The notes beneath the pieces were generated by a model. The model was not told where the DNA came from, ran no database searches, and saw only the letters and a program-made list of their open reading frames with translations. Shown one piece after another: positions 37,937 to 46,182 of a stretch of DNA of 64,000 nt (its first letter is position 1; each line of letters begins with the position of its first letter). A program made the translations under genes and the position numbers. This DNA is from SHVO01 sp041905795 (GTDB taxonomy: Bacteria > Pseudomonadota > Alphaproteobacteria > Rhodospirillales > Rhodospirillaceae): assembly GCA_041905795.1 (NCBI GenBank), contig JAYRKL010000002.1, positions 1 through 64,000 of the forward strand. Reading direction: 5' to 3'.

Positions 37937-38506
37937 CTACGACCAGGTGATGGCCGCGCGCCGGCGGCTTGCCCGCTCCGGAACGGAGCGCGGACGTCCG
38001 ATGGCGATGGGCGCCACCGGGCGATAATGCGCGGGCAGGCGCAAAGCGGTTTTGCCGTCGTCGGTCGCGATCCAAGGCTGGGCGAAGCCGACCCAGCATG
38101 TCCCAAGACCGCGTGCGTGCGCCGCCAGCATCAGGTTCTGGGCCGCGAGCGCGCAGGTTTCAACGGCGAACGGCGTCTCTTGGACGGACGAGATCACAAT
38201 CAGCGCCGGCGCGTGATAGAAAATCTGGAAATCCGCGCGGGCCAGCTGGTCGCGCAAGGGCGAGGGCCGTACGCCGAAGGCGGAATGGCCAAGGACGTAG
38301 GCTCGGGCCTGGCGCGACACGCGGTCCAGCATCTGCTGATCGCGGACGACCGTGAAGACCCAGGGCTGTTCGTTGGCCAAATCCGGCGCCTGGACGGCGG
38401 CCTCGATCACCGCCGCCAGATCGGCCTCGGGCACGGGATCGGGAAGGAAATCGCGAACCGATCGCCTGCCGTAAACGACATCGTCGAAGAGCACGGCGTC
38501 CCTCAC
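37937..38506 (-). CDS. Nitroreductase family protein (second copy)
   Basis: A 189-residue flavin protein similar to the one at 34507: YGRRSVRDFLPDPVPE, AAVQAPDLANEQPW, ALAAQNLMLAAHARGLGTCWVGFAQPW and PVAPIAIGRPR. GTG 38506 chosen; GTG 38533 would lie only 15 bp from the FixK box. The box serves this gene and the divergent CBS-BON gene. The glycoside-hydrolase-like gene follows closely. Confidence 0.87.
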   Translation of the reverse strand: MRDAVLFDDVVYGRRSVRDFLPDPVPEADLAAVIEAAVQAPDLANEQPWVFTVVRDQQMLDRVSRQARAYVLGHSAFGVRPSPLRDQLARADFQIFYHAPALIVISSVQETPFAVETCALAAQNLMLAAHARGLGTCWVGFAQPWIATDDGKTALRLPAHYRPVAPIAIGRPRSVPERASRRRAAITWS

Positions 38507-38547
38507 TATTGGCCAGGATACGCTAATCCGCACGCTATCGCCGGTCC

Positions 38548-38561
38548 TTGATCGGAATCAA
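38548..38561. promoter_or_regulatory. FNR/FixK box between nitroreductase and CBS-BON genes
   Basis: TTGATCGGAATCAA, perfect palindrome; 42 bp to the nitroreductase start and 58 bp to the CBS-BON start, so it may serve both. Confidence 0.88.
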
Positions 38562-38618
38562 GTCCGGCGCCCCCTCAAACCCGTACATCCGTCGTGGAAA
38601 CCGAGCCGGGAGAACGGA

Positions 38619-39290
38619 ATGCGCGCCGGTGACATCATGACCCAGGAGGTCATCTCGATCGCGCCCGAAGCCACCGTGGCGGAAGCGGCGGCGCTGATGG
38701 TCAAGGAACATATCAGCGGCCTGCCTGTGATCGACGCCGACCGCAGGCTGGTCGGCATCATCACCGAAGGCGACCTTTTGCGCCGCACCGAAATGGGCAC
38801 CGCGCCGGGTAAGCCGCGCTGGCTGGAAGTCCTGTTCGGGCGCAACCAGATCGCCGACCAGTACATCCGCAGCCACAGCCGCAGGATCGAGGATCTGATG
38901 ACCGCCGACGTCGCGGTGGCAAGCGAGGAGTCGGAGCTTGGCGACATCGTCGCCATCATGCAGCGGCGCCAGGTGAACCGCGTGCCGATCGTGCGCGGGC
39001 AATCGGTGGTCGGGATCGTGACGCGCGCCAATTTGCTCTATGCGATGTCCCTCAATCCGCCGCGGCCCGTGACCGCGGGCGATCGCGAGATCAAGTATCG
39101 CATAAATGAAGAACTGCGGGGGCGGCCCTGGACGGCCAAGCAACTGCAGCTGGCGGTTCACGACGGCGTGGTCGACGTCTGGGGCCTGATCACCGATGAG
39201 CGTCAGCGCACCGCTCTGCACGTCGCCATCGAGAACGTGCCCGGCGTCCGGCAAATCCGCGATCACTTGCTGTGGGTTTCAGCCTGGTAG
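38619..39290 (+). CDS. CBS-domain pair plus BON domain protein (second copy)
   Basis: A 223-residue paralogue of the protein at 35098. CBS1: DIMTQEVISIAPEATVAEAA and HISGLPVIDADRRLVGIITEGDLLRRTE; CBS2: DLMTADVAVASEESELGDIV and RVPIVRGQSVVGIVTRANLL; BON: about residues 150-220. The strings HISGLPV and ITEGDLLRRTE are shared almost exactly with the first copy, pointing to duplication. ATG 38619. Confidence 0.9.
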   Translation: MRAGDIMTQEVISIAPEATVAEAAALMVKEHISGLPVIDADRRLVGIITEGDLLRRTEMGTAPGKPRWLEVLFGRNQIADQYIRSHSRRIEDLMTADVAVASEESELGDIVAIMQRRQVNRVPIVRGQSVVGIVTRANLLYAMSLNPPRPVTAGDREIKYRINEELRGRPWTAKQLQLAVHDGVVDVWGLITDERQRTALHVAIENVPGVRQIRDHLLWVSAW

Positions 39291-39344
39291 CCCCATGTGC
39301 AGCCGCCCCCGGTCCCATCCGCCGGCGGCTCTCGGGGGGGGCGC

Positions 39345-39358
39345 TTGATCCACGTCAA
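39345..39358. promoter_or_regulatory. FNR/FixK box upstream of a universal stress protein
   Basis: TTGATCCACGTCAA fits TTGAY-N4-RTCAA; 98 bp from the start at 39456. Confidence 0.82.
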
Positions 39359-39375
39359 CGCCGCTGCCCCGCCCG

Positions 39376-39413
39376 GCGTCCCAAATAAGCGTCCCAAATA
39401 GGCGCACCAAATA
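39376..39413. repeat. Three 13-bp direct repeats upstream of the usp gene
   Basis: GCGTCCCAAATAA, GCGTCCCAAATAG and GCGCACCAAATAG in tandem, between the FixK box and the usp start, probably within the leader or around the promoter. Confidence 0.75.
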
Positions 39414-39455
39414 GACTGGGGCGCACCCACGCCCGGCTCCGACAGGGAGAGACCC

Positions 39456-40310
39456 ATGGCCACCAAACACATCATGCTTGCGTTGACCGGTGAAAACGAC
39501 CAGGCGAGCCTTTCGTCCTCCGCTGTCCGCCTGGCAAAGGCCCTCGGCGCCCATGTGACCGGCTGCTACGAGGACGATCTCGGCCCGGTCTATATGGCGC
39601 CGGTCGACATGGTGATGCCGCCGGTCAACTACGGCGCATTCTTCGACGCCTTGCAGGATCTTCGCGGGCAGCGCGAGGCGAAAGCGCGCGCATGTTTCGA
39701 GAGCGCCGCCGCCGCCGCCGCCGTCCCGCTGGTGGCGGAGCCTTCGGACGGCCGGTCGAGCGCCATGTGGAAGGCGAAGGACGGGCGGCAGAGCTGCGCA
39801 TTCGACGTCATGACGGATATAGTGGTGATCGGATCGCCCGGCGCCGGCGACAACCTCGTGACATGGAATGTCCTCGAACACGCCCTTTTCGCCGCCCGGC
39901 GCCGTGTGCTCGCGATCCCCAGCGGGGTGCAAGAGGTCTCGTTTTCCCGGCCGATGATTGCGTGGAACGGCAGTCACGAGGCCGAGAACGCCGTCGAGCG
40001 CGCCCTCGACCTATTGCGGCCGGGCGCCGCAATCACCGTGGTGCAGGCGGGCCATAACCGGCCGGGGCGCACGCCCGCCCGCCGGGTGGTGGAGTATCTG
40101 CAGTGGCATGGATTCAAACCCGACTTCGAAGATCTGGGGCGCCGGCCGGGCAGCATGGAAACGCTGCTGCTGGACCATGCCTCGGCGCTGCGTGCCGACT
40201 GCATCATCATGGGCGCTTTCACCCACAGCCGGACGCGCGAACTGATTCTCGGCGGCGTCACCGATTACATGCTGCGCCACGCGCATATCCCTCTGCTCAT
40301 GGCGCACTAA
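39456..40310 (+). CDS. Universal stress protein, two-domain type
   Basis: A 284-residue UspA-superfamily protein made of two Usp-like halves. The second half keeps the nucleotide-binding-like tail IIMGAFTHSRTRELILGGVTD (G-X2-G-X9-G pattern, imperfect) and PLLMAH. ATG 39456 has AGGGAGA. It shares SFSRPxIAWNGS and HSRTRELILGGVTD with the protein at 49437, so these are close paralogues. The FixK box upstream suggests expression under oxygen limitation. Confidence 0.88.
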   Translation: MATKHIMLALTGENDQASLSSSAVRLAKALGAHVTGCYEDDLGPVYMAPVDMVMPPVNYGAFFDALQDLRGQREAKARACFESAAAAAAVPLVAEPSDGRSSAMWKAKDGRQSCAFDVMTDIVVIGSPGAGDNLVTWNVLEHALFAARRRVLAIPSGVQEVSFSRPMIAWNGSHEAENAVERALDLLRPGAAITVVQAGHNRPGRTPARRVVEYLQWHGFKPDFEDLGRRPGSMETLLLDHASALRADCIIMGAFTHSRTRELILGGVTDYMLRHAHIPLLMAH

Positions 40311-40345
40311 GCGGCAAACCGGCGGCCGCGTCGCCGGAGAATGCT

Positions 40346-41254
40346 CTAACGCGTCCTGGCGAGGCGCTCGTATTCCGCGATCACCTGGGCCCCGGCCAGC
40401 AGAACGACCGCGCCCAGCTCGGCGCTGAGCAGGACGCCGACCGCGGTCGCGAGGGTGCCGTAAACCACCTGGATTTGCGACACGGTGACGAAGTACCAGG
40501 CCAAGGCGTGCCGCGTGGCTTCCCATAGCGCCGTCGCCGTCGTTCCGCCGATGAGAGCGTGGCGGACGGACAGCCGGCCGACCGGCATGACGAGGTAGAT
40601 GGCGGAGAGCAGCAGCGTTTCGCCGCCGACACCGAGGATATACAGCGCGCTTCGGGAGACGGCGCCGAGGGAGTGAGGCTGTCCGAGAACGGTCACGCTA
40701 TGCCCATCCAGCCGCTGCAGCATGCCCGAAGCAACAGTCACGACGATCAGGCCGGTGGCGAGGAGCAGGATAAAGAGATAGGGCAGCATGGCCGACACCA
40801 TGAAGTGCCGCCGTTTGATCGCGACGCGGTGAAAAAAGATCACTGCCATGGCGTTTTCCAAGGCGGTGAAGGCGAGGCTGCTGAAAAACAGCAGCGTCGC
40901 CAGCAGCACCGCCCCGACGACTCCCCGGCCTGTGAGGAACGCACGCGCCCCCTCGATCAGCGCGGCTGCTTGCCCGGGAACCACGAACTCGAGGTAGGTG
41001 GCGAGCGTGGCGAGCACCTGGTCTTCGGGGAACAGCCTGGTCAGCAGCATCAATACCAGAATCACCAGCGGGGCCAGGGAGAGCAGGGCGTAGTACGCCA
41101 CCGCGCCGGCCAGCAGCAACGCCTGGTTCGCGCGAAAATGGCGCAGGACATCGGCCGTGAATTTTCCGGGGCGCGCCAACACCCTGAGGGCGGCGCTGCG
41201 GCGCCCGCCGGCGTGCGGTCCATCGGTCTTGGTCCGGTGTTGATTGTCGTTCAT
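40346..41254 (-). CDS. YihY/virulence factor BrkB family membrane protein
   Basis: About 302 residues with six predicted helices. Family hallmarks are FRANQALLLAGAVAYYALLSL, LLFFSSLAFTALENAMAVIF and LWEATRHALAWYFV. Function unproven (the old RNase BN label is incorrect for this family). ATG 41254 has GGGAGGGG. Its TAG stop lies in TAGAGCATTCTCCGG, resembling the end of the intergenic repeats. A box midway to pat may drive it. Confidence 0.88.
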   Translation of the reverse strand: MNDNQHRTKTDGPHAGGRRSAALRVLARPGKFTADVLRHFRANQALLLAGAVAYYALLSLAPLVILVLMLLTRLFPEDQVLATLATYLEFVVPGQAAALIEGARAFLTGRGVVGAVLLATLLFFSSLAFTALENAMAVIFFHRVAIKRRHFMVSAMLPYLFILLLATGLIVVTVASGMLQRLDGHSVTVLGQPHSLGAVSRSALYILGVGGETLLLSAIYLVMPVGRLSVRHALIGGTTATALWEATRHALAWYFVTVSQIQVVYGTLATAVGVLLSAELGAVVLLAGAQVIAEYERLARTR

Positions 41255-41289
41255 AGTCCCCTCCCTACCAATCCCGGCCTCAACCACGC

Positions 41290-41303
41290 TTGATCGCGGT
41301 CAA
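41290..41303. promoter_or_regulatory. FNR/FixK box between YihY and Pat genes
   Basis: TTGATCGCGGTCAA, exactly 36 bp from each of the divergent start codons (41254 and 41339). Confidence 0.85.
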
Positions 41304-41338
41304 CGAGCCGTGACCATGCGGCGACATAGCGTCTCTCC

Positions 41339-43990
41339 ATGTCCATTCGTAACCTCAACTTCCTGTTCACCCCCCGCTCGGTCGCGGTCATCGGCGCGAG
41401 CGGGGATTCCACTAGCGTCGGCCACCGCGTGCTCTCGAACGTCCTGGATGCCGGGTTCGCCGGGCCGATCTACCCCGTCAATCCGCATTGGAGCGCCATC
41501 GACGGGATGCGGGCCTTTCCCTCGGTCGAGGCTCTGCCCGAAGCGCCCGACCTGGCCGTGATCGTGACGCCGCCGGATACGGTGGCGTCGGTCGTGAGCG
41601 CGGCGGCGGCGCGCGGCTGCAAGGCCGGCGTCATCATCACGGCCGGTTTCGGCGAGGGCGGCGCGGCGGCCGGCCTGGCCCGGCGCACCGCGCTGCTCGC
41701 GGCCGCGCGGCCGCACCTGTTCCGGATCGTTGGGCCCAACTGCCTCGGCATCATGGCGCCGCACGTCCGCCTCAACGCCAGCTTCGCGCGCAGCCGGGCG
41801 CGCCCGGGCAATATCGCCCTGGTGGCCCAATCGGGCGCGGTCGCGGCGGCCCTGGTCGATTGGGCGACGCCGCGCGGCGTCGGATTTTCCCACGTCGTCA
41901 CCCTCGGCGATATGATCGACGTCGATTTCGGCGACATGCTTGACTACCTCGCGGCAGATCCGGCAACCGGCGCCATCCTACTGTATGTCGAGGGCATCAC
42001 CCAGGCGCGCAAATTCATGTCGGCCGCCCGCGCGGCGGCGCGCCTCAAGCCCGTCCTTGCGGTGAAAGCCGGACGCTTCGCGGCCAGCGCGCATGTCACC
42101 GCGTCGCATACCGGGGCGCTGGCCGGAAGCGACGCCGTGTACGAGGCGGTTTTTGCCCGCGCCGGCATCATGCGGGTCGATGATCTCGACGATCTGCTGG
42201 CGGTGGCTTCCCTGCTTGCCTCCGGCGCCGCCGTGGCCGGCGACCGCCTTGCCATTGTCACCAACGGCGGGGGCGTCGGCGCCCTGGCGGCCGATCGCCT
42301 GATCAGCAGCGGCGGGCGCCTGGCCCGGCTGGCGCCGGAGACCCTCGCAGGTTTGAATGCGGCGCTGCCGGCGACGTGGAGCCACGGCAATCCGGTGGAT
42401 CTGGTCGGGGATGCGGGGCCCGGTAAATATGTGGCCGCCATGGACCTGATCGCGGCCGACCCGGGCGTGGACGGGTTGCTGGTGATGCACTGTCCCACGG
42501 CCGCGGCCAATCCGACATCGATCGCCTCCGCCGTCGCCGACCACGCCGCCGGCCAAAAGGCCCTGCTGACGTCCTGGCTTGGCGAGGCGAGTGTCGGGAC
42601 CGCGCGCAACATTCTCCAGGCCCAGCACATCCCCTCGTTTCCGACGCCGGCCGCGGCCGTAAACGCCTTCATGGATCTCGCCCGCTACCGGCGGCTGCAG
42701 ACTCTGCTCAATGAGGCGCCGGAGGAAGGCGGGGAGATCCCGGCGGCGGCGGTGACGGCGGCGGCGGCGATTGTTGCCGCCGCCGATGGCTGGCTGCCGC
42801 CGCTGCAAACGCGTCAACTGCTTCGGCTCTATGGAATCCCCAGCGGCGGCGCCGCGGAAGCGGCATCACCCGAGGAAGCCGCGGACGCGGCCGCGCGGCT
42901 TGGTACCGGGGCGGGTGCGCGGGTGGCCCTCAAGATCCGCTCGCGGGACATTGTCCATAAAAGCGATGTCGGGGGCGTCGAACTGGACCTGCCCCCGGCG
43001 GCGGTGCAATCCGCGGCGACGGCGATGCTGGCCAGGGTAAAAGCGGCGGTCCCGGCGGCGGCGGTGGACGGCTTCACGGTGGAGGAGATGATCCATCGGC
43101 CGCATGCCCGGGAACTGCTGTTGGGCATGGTGCGCGATCCGACCTTTGGTCCCGCTATCGCGGTCGGCCACGGCGGCACCGCCGTGGAGAAGCTGAACGA
43201 CAAATGCTTCGGTTTCCCGCCGCTCAACACGACCTTGGCCCTGGACATGATCGGCCGCACGCGGGTGGGAGGCCTTCTCGAGGCCTATCGCAACATTCCC
43301 GCCGCCGATCATGCCGCGATCACCCGCGCCATGATTGCGCTCGGGCAATTGGTGAGCGATCACCCTCAGATCGCCGAACTCGACATCAATCCGCTGCTCG
43401 CGGACGAGCATGGCGTGATTGCGCTCGACGCGCGGATCCGGCTGGACCGGACCGCGCCGTCGGCCCTGATGATTGAACCCTATCCCCGGAGCCTCGCGGG
43501 AACCCTCGACCTGAAGGACGGGACGCGTCTGACGGTCCGGCCGGTCAAGCCCCAGGACGCTCCCCTGATCCGGGATTTCATCGGCGCCCTGACGCCCGAA
43601 GGCCGGAGGTTCCGCTTCTTCAGCGCCCGCAATATCGACTCCGTCAGCGCGGCGCGCCTGGCGCAGATAGATTACGACCGCGCGTTGGCGCTCGTCGTCG
43701 GGAGCGAGGACGGCGGCGTCGCCGGCTTCGCGGCGTTCCATGCCGATCCCGACCGGGCCGCGGCCGAATTCGCGCTCGCGGTGCGGCCGGACCGCGAGGG
43801 ACGCGGCCTGGGGCGGGCGCTGCTCCAGCGGCTGATCGCCATTGCCGGAACGCGCGGAATCGGCCGGTTGACGGGCGTGGCGATGAAAACCAACGCGCGC
43901 ATGCTGGCGCTCTGCCGGAGCCTTGGGATGGCGCTTGCGGACGGCGGCGACGAGATCACCGTCTCTCTCGACCTGGTTTCCCGGGGTTGA
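41339..43990 (+). CDS. Pat-type protein acetyltransferase (NDP-forming acyl-CoA synthetase + GNAT)
   Basis: An 883-residue protein: CoA-binding domain (SVAVIGASGDSTSVGHRVL), succinyl-CoA-ligase-like domain (VALVAQSGAVAAALVDWA), ATP-grasp domain (about 480-700) and a C-terminal GNAT domain (about 725-875) with LAVRPDREGRGLGRALL. This is the architecture of PatZ/YfiQ lysine acetyltransferases, which acetylate acetyl-CoA synthetase and other proteins. No acs gene is adjacent. Its TGA lies inside the next FixK box. Confidence 0.9.
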   Translation: MSIRNLNFLFTPRSVAVIGASGDSTSVGHRVLSNVLDAGFAGPIYPVNPHWSAIDGMRAFPSVEALPEAPDLAVIVTPPDTVASVVSAAAARGCKAGVIITAGFGEGGAAAGLARRTALLAAARPHLFRIVGPNCLGIMAPHVRLNASFARSRARPGNIALVAQSGAVAAALVDWATPRGVGFSHVVTLGDMIDVDFGDMLDYLAADPATGAILLYVEGITQARKFMSAARAAARLKPVLAVKAGRFAASAHVTASHTGALAGSDAVYEAVFARAGIMRVDDLDDLLAVASLLASGAAVAGDRLAIVTNGGGVGALAADRLISSGGRLARLAPETLAGLNAALPATWSHGNPVDLVGDAGPGKYVAAMDLIAADPGVDGLLVMHCPTAAANPTSIASAVADHAAGQKALLTSWLGEASVGTARNILQAQHIPSFPTPAAAVNAFMDLARYRRLQTLLNEAPEEGGEIPAAAVTAAAAIVAAADGWLPPLQTRQLLRLYGIPSGGAAEAASPEEAADAAARLGTGAGARVALKIRSRDIVHKSDVGGVELDLPPAAVQSAATAMLARVKAAVPAAAVDGFTVEEMIHRPHARELLLGMVRDPTFGPAIAVGHGGTAVEKLNDKCFGFPPLNTTLALDMIGRTRVGGLLEAYRNIPAADHAAITRAMIALGQLVSDHPQIAELDINPLLADEHGVIALDARIRLDRTAPSALMIEPYPRSLAGTLDLKDGTRLTVRPVKPQDAPLIRDFIGALTPEGRRFRFFSARNIDSVSAARLAQIDYDRALALVVGSEDGGVAGFAAFHADPDRAAAEFALAVRPDREGRGLGRALLQRLIAIAGTRGIGRLTGVAMKTNARMLALCRSLGMALADGGDEITVSLDLVSRG

Positions 43991-44000
43991 CGGCGATCAA
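43987..44000. promoter_or_regulatory. FNR/FixK box overlapping the pat stop
   Basis: TTGACGGCGATCAA; its TGA is the pat stop codon (43988-43990). It is 58 bp upstream of the small cytochrome c. Confidence 0.82.
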
Positions 44001-44057
44001 CGCCGGAGAGACGATACAGCCGTCATCCTGAGCCCGGCGGCAACAGAGGAGGCGGCG

Positions 44058-44402
44058 ATGCGTGTCTTGGCGATTGCGGCGGTGTCCTTGGCGGGCCTGG
44101 CGGCGCTTTCCACGGCGAGAGCCCAGGACGGGGACAGCATGGCGGGGCGGACCTACGCCGTCCGGAACTGCGCCGAGTGCCACGATGTCGGGGCCGGACC
44201 GCGGCGGCCGGTGCGGACGCTCGACGCGCCGGCCTTCAAGGCCATTGCCGCGGCGCCCACCACGACCGCCATGGGGCTGCAGGTCTTCCTGACCACCACC
44301 CACGCCAATATGCCGAACTTCATGATCGCGGAGGAAGACCGGCGCAACGTCATCACTTACATCTTGAGCTTCGCCGGCAAAGCCAAACCCGGCGCCCTTT
44401 GA
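44058..44402 (+). CDS. Small periplasmic cytochrome c (class I)
   Basis: A 114-residue protein with a Sec signal (MRVLAIAAVSLAGLAALSTARAQ), heme site CAECHDVG and a likely axial methionine in ANMPNFMIAEED. ATG 44058 has GAGGAGG. The C-terminal pattern MPN..-(D/E)xxNVITYILS is close to the cytochrome domain fused to the nuclease at 57285. Electron partner unknown; the ba3-like oxidase at 60-62 kb is a candidate sink. Confidence 0.9.
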   Translation: MRVLAIAAVSLAGLAALSTARAQDGDSMAGRTYAVRNCAECHDVGAGPRRPVRTLDAPAFKAIAAAPTTTAMGLQVFLTTTHANMPNFMIAEEDRRNVITYILSFAGKAKPGAL

Positions 44403-44418
44403 GGGGGCGGTCCCGGGG

Positions 44419-45282
44419 TCAGTGGACCAGAAAAATCCCGACATCGGCCCGGTCGAGGAAGTCCTGCGTGACGCCGCCGAATATGACCTCGCGCAAGGGT
44501 GACCGGCGATAAGCCCCCATCACCAGTAAGTCCGCGGCCGTCTTGCGTGCGGCCGCGGTCAGGGTGGCCGCCACCGGCGCGTCGCTGCGCGGCAAACTGA
44601 TGACGTCCGGCGCGATGCCGTGCCATTCCAGCATCCTTGCCGCCTCGCTGGTGTTTTGCGGGGCGCCGGCCTCCTGGACGGTGACCAGGACCACGCGCTC
44701 GGCGCGCTTGAGAATCGGCAGGGCCGCGCCCATTGCGCGTGCCGCCTCGCCGCAGTCTTTCCAGCACACCATGACGGTTTTCGGCTCCGGCAGCGGCGCA
44801 TTGTCGGGAATGATGATGAGCGGGCGTCCGCCGCTCACGACCAGAACCTCCAGGAGATCGCGCGGGACGGTGTCGCCCACGTGCGGACGGTTGACGACGA
44901 CAAGGTCGCGGCACCGGGAGCGCGCTACCAGTTTCGCCTTCATGTGGTCGTTGTCCTCGATCCACTCCGCGCTGATGCGGCCGGTTGCCGCGGGTGTGCT
45001 GACGCGCGGAATTTCCCCGGCGGTGCACAGGGTTTCGAAGTGACGGCGGGCTTTCGCGGCGCGGTCCTCCGCCTGTTCCTGCAGCGTCGTGAGCATGTCG
45101 CGGAGCGCGTTGCCCATGGCATAGCCCGTGTGCGGCGTGGAGACCGCCGCCTCTCCCGCCGAAATGTTGACATGGTAGAAGTCGAGGTGGGCGCCGAACC
45201 GCCGGCCCAGCGTCACGGCGCTGGTAAAGACAGCGCTGTCCGATTCACCCCCGCCAAAGGGAACAAGAATGCTCTTGATCAT
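44419..45282 (-). CDS. Universal stress protein, divergent two-domain type
   Basis: A 287-residue UspA-superfamily protein (MIKSILVPFGGGESDSAVFT) with a second Usp half ending LLVMGAYRRSPLREVIFGGVTQ, which retains a glycine-rich ATP-site-like tail. It is more distant from the other two usp genes. ATG 45282 has AGGAG. It lies behind the DUF883-like gene on the same strand (63-bp gap) and probably shares its FixK-box promoter. Confidence 0.88.
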   Translation of the reverse strand: MIKSILVPFGGGESDSAVFTSAVTLGRRFGAHLDFYHVNISAGEAAVSTPHTGYAMGNALRDMLTTLQEQAEDRAAKARRHFETLCTAGEIPRVSTPAATGRISAEWIEDNDHMKAKLVARSRCRDLVVVNRPHVGDTVPRDLLEVLVVSGGRPLIIIPDNAPLPEPKTVMVCWKDCGEAARAMGAALPILKRAERVVLVTVQEAGAPQNTSEAARMLEWHGIAPDVISLPRSDAPVAATLTAAARKTAADLLVMGAYRRSPLREVIFGGVTQDFLDRADVGIFLVH

Positions 45283-45345
45283 GGAAATCTCCTGAGGCTC
45301 GACGTGACGCGGGGTGACGCAGGGCGGCCGGCGTGTCTGCTCCCG

Positions 45346-45648
45346 CTATTCACGGTCATGGCCGGACTCGCCGCGCAGGAAGAACCCCAACATCGCACCC
45401 AGGCAGAAGGCCGCGCCGGCGGCATATATCGGTTTGGCGGCCGTCCCGCCTTGCAACTTCCGCCGGGCCGTCTTGGCCATGGCGGCGGCGGTATCCTGGA
45501 GACGCGCGGCGGCGGGCCCGAGGTTGCGGCTTCCCAGGCTGCGCAAGGTCTCGGCCAAAGCCCGGATGTCCTCACCCACCCGATCGACCTCGGCGCGCAG
45601 CGCGGCGAGATCCCGCTGATTCTGCTCTTCGCGGCTTCGGCCCAGCAT
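45346..45648 (-). CDS. DUF883/ElaB-like small membrane-anchored protein
   Basis: A 100-residue protein with an amphipathic, probably coiled-coil N-terminal two thirds (DLAALRAEVDRVGEDIRALA) and one C-terminal helix (PIYAAGAAFCLGAMLGFFL). This matches the ElaB/YqjD/DUF883 layout, whose members tether ribosomes to the inner membrane in stationary phase. Assignment by layout only. ATG 45648 has GGAGG; perfect box 60 bp upstream. Confidence 0.72.
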   Translation of the reverse strand: MLGRSREEQNQRDLAALRAEVDRVGEDIRALAETLRSLGSRNLGPAAARLQDTAAAMAKTARRKLQGGTAAKPIYAAGAAFCLGAMLGFFLRGESGHDRE

Positions 45649-45707
45649 CGGTTGCCTCCATCTCCCGCAAAACCGTGCAAAATTGAGGCGCCGGCCAAGC
45701 AGGCGCG

Positions 45708-45721
45708 TTGATTCCGATCAA
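45708..45721. promoter_or_regulatory. FNR/FixK box between DUF883-like and cytochrome genes
   Basis: TTGATTCCGATCAA, perfect palindrome; 60 bp to the DUF883-like start, 111 bp to the cytochrome start. Confidence 0.88.
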
Positions 45722-45831
45722 TTGAAAGGCGATCATGCGAAAGGTGATCATGGTCAAGGCCCGCCGGCGGAGCCAAGCCGATCCTGGCCTGACTTTTCAA
45801 CGTGACCTGACTTTTCAACCAGGAGATATTC

Positions 45832-46179
45832 ATGAAACCCGCAACGTCCATCCTTTTGATCGCCGCCGCCTGCGGCCTGGTTGGATGCGCCAGTGCGGAG
45901 AAGCCCCAGGACCCGGTCGCCCTCGCCCGGGTGGGAAAGAACGTCGCCGGCAACATTTGCGTCGGGTGCCACGATGTGTCGGATGACTACCGTGCGCCGC
46001 CGCCGCGCACGCCGGGGGCACCGCCCGCCTTCATCACGATCGCGGCCGATCCGCGGCTCGACCTCGGCCGCCTGACCAGGTTCGTGCGGTTCCCGCACGG
46101 CGAGATGGACAACATCACGATGACCCAGAACGACACCAATGCCGTCGTTGCCTATATCCTCAGCCTGAAGCGCCAATAG
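45832..46179 (+). CDS. Lipoprotein cytochrome c
   Basis: A 115-residue monoheme protein with a lipoprotein signal (lipobox LVGC at about residue 19), heme site CVGCHDVS and a C-terminal helix NAVVAYILSLKRQ. A methionine-rich stretch (GEMDNITMTQND) could give the axial ligand. It would be membrane-tethered on the periplasmic side. ATG 45832 has AGGAG. It converges with the RNase gene after 3 bp. Confidence 0.87.
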   Translation: MKPATSILLIAAACGLVGCASAEKPQDPVALARVGKNVAGNICVGCHDVSDDYRAPPPRTPGAPPAFITIAADPRLDLGRLTRFVRFPHGEMDNITMTQNDTNAVVAYILSLKRQ

Positions 46180-46182
46180 GGT

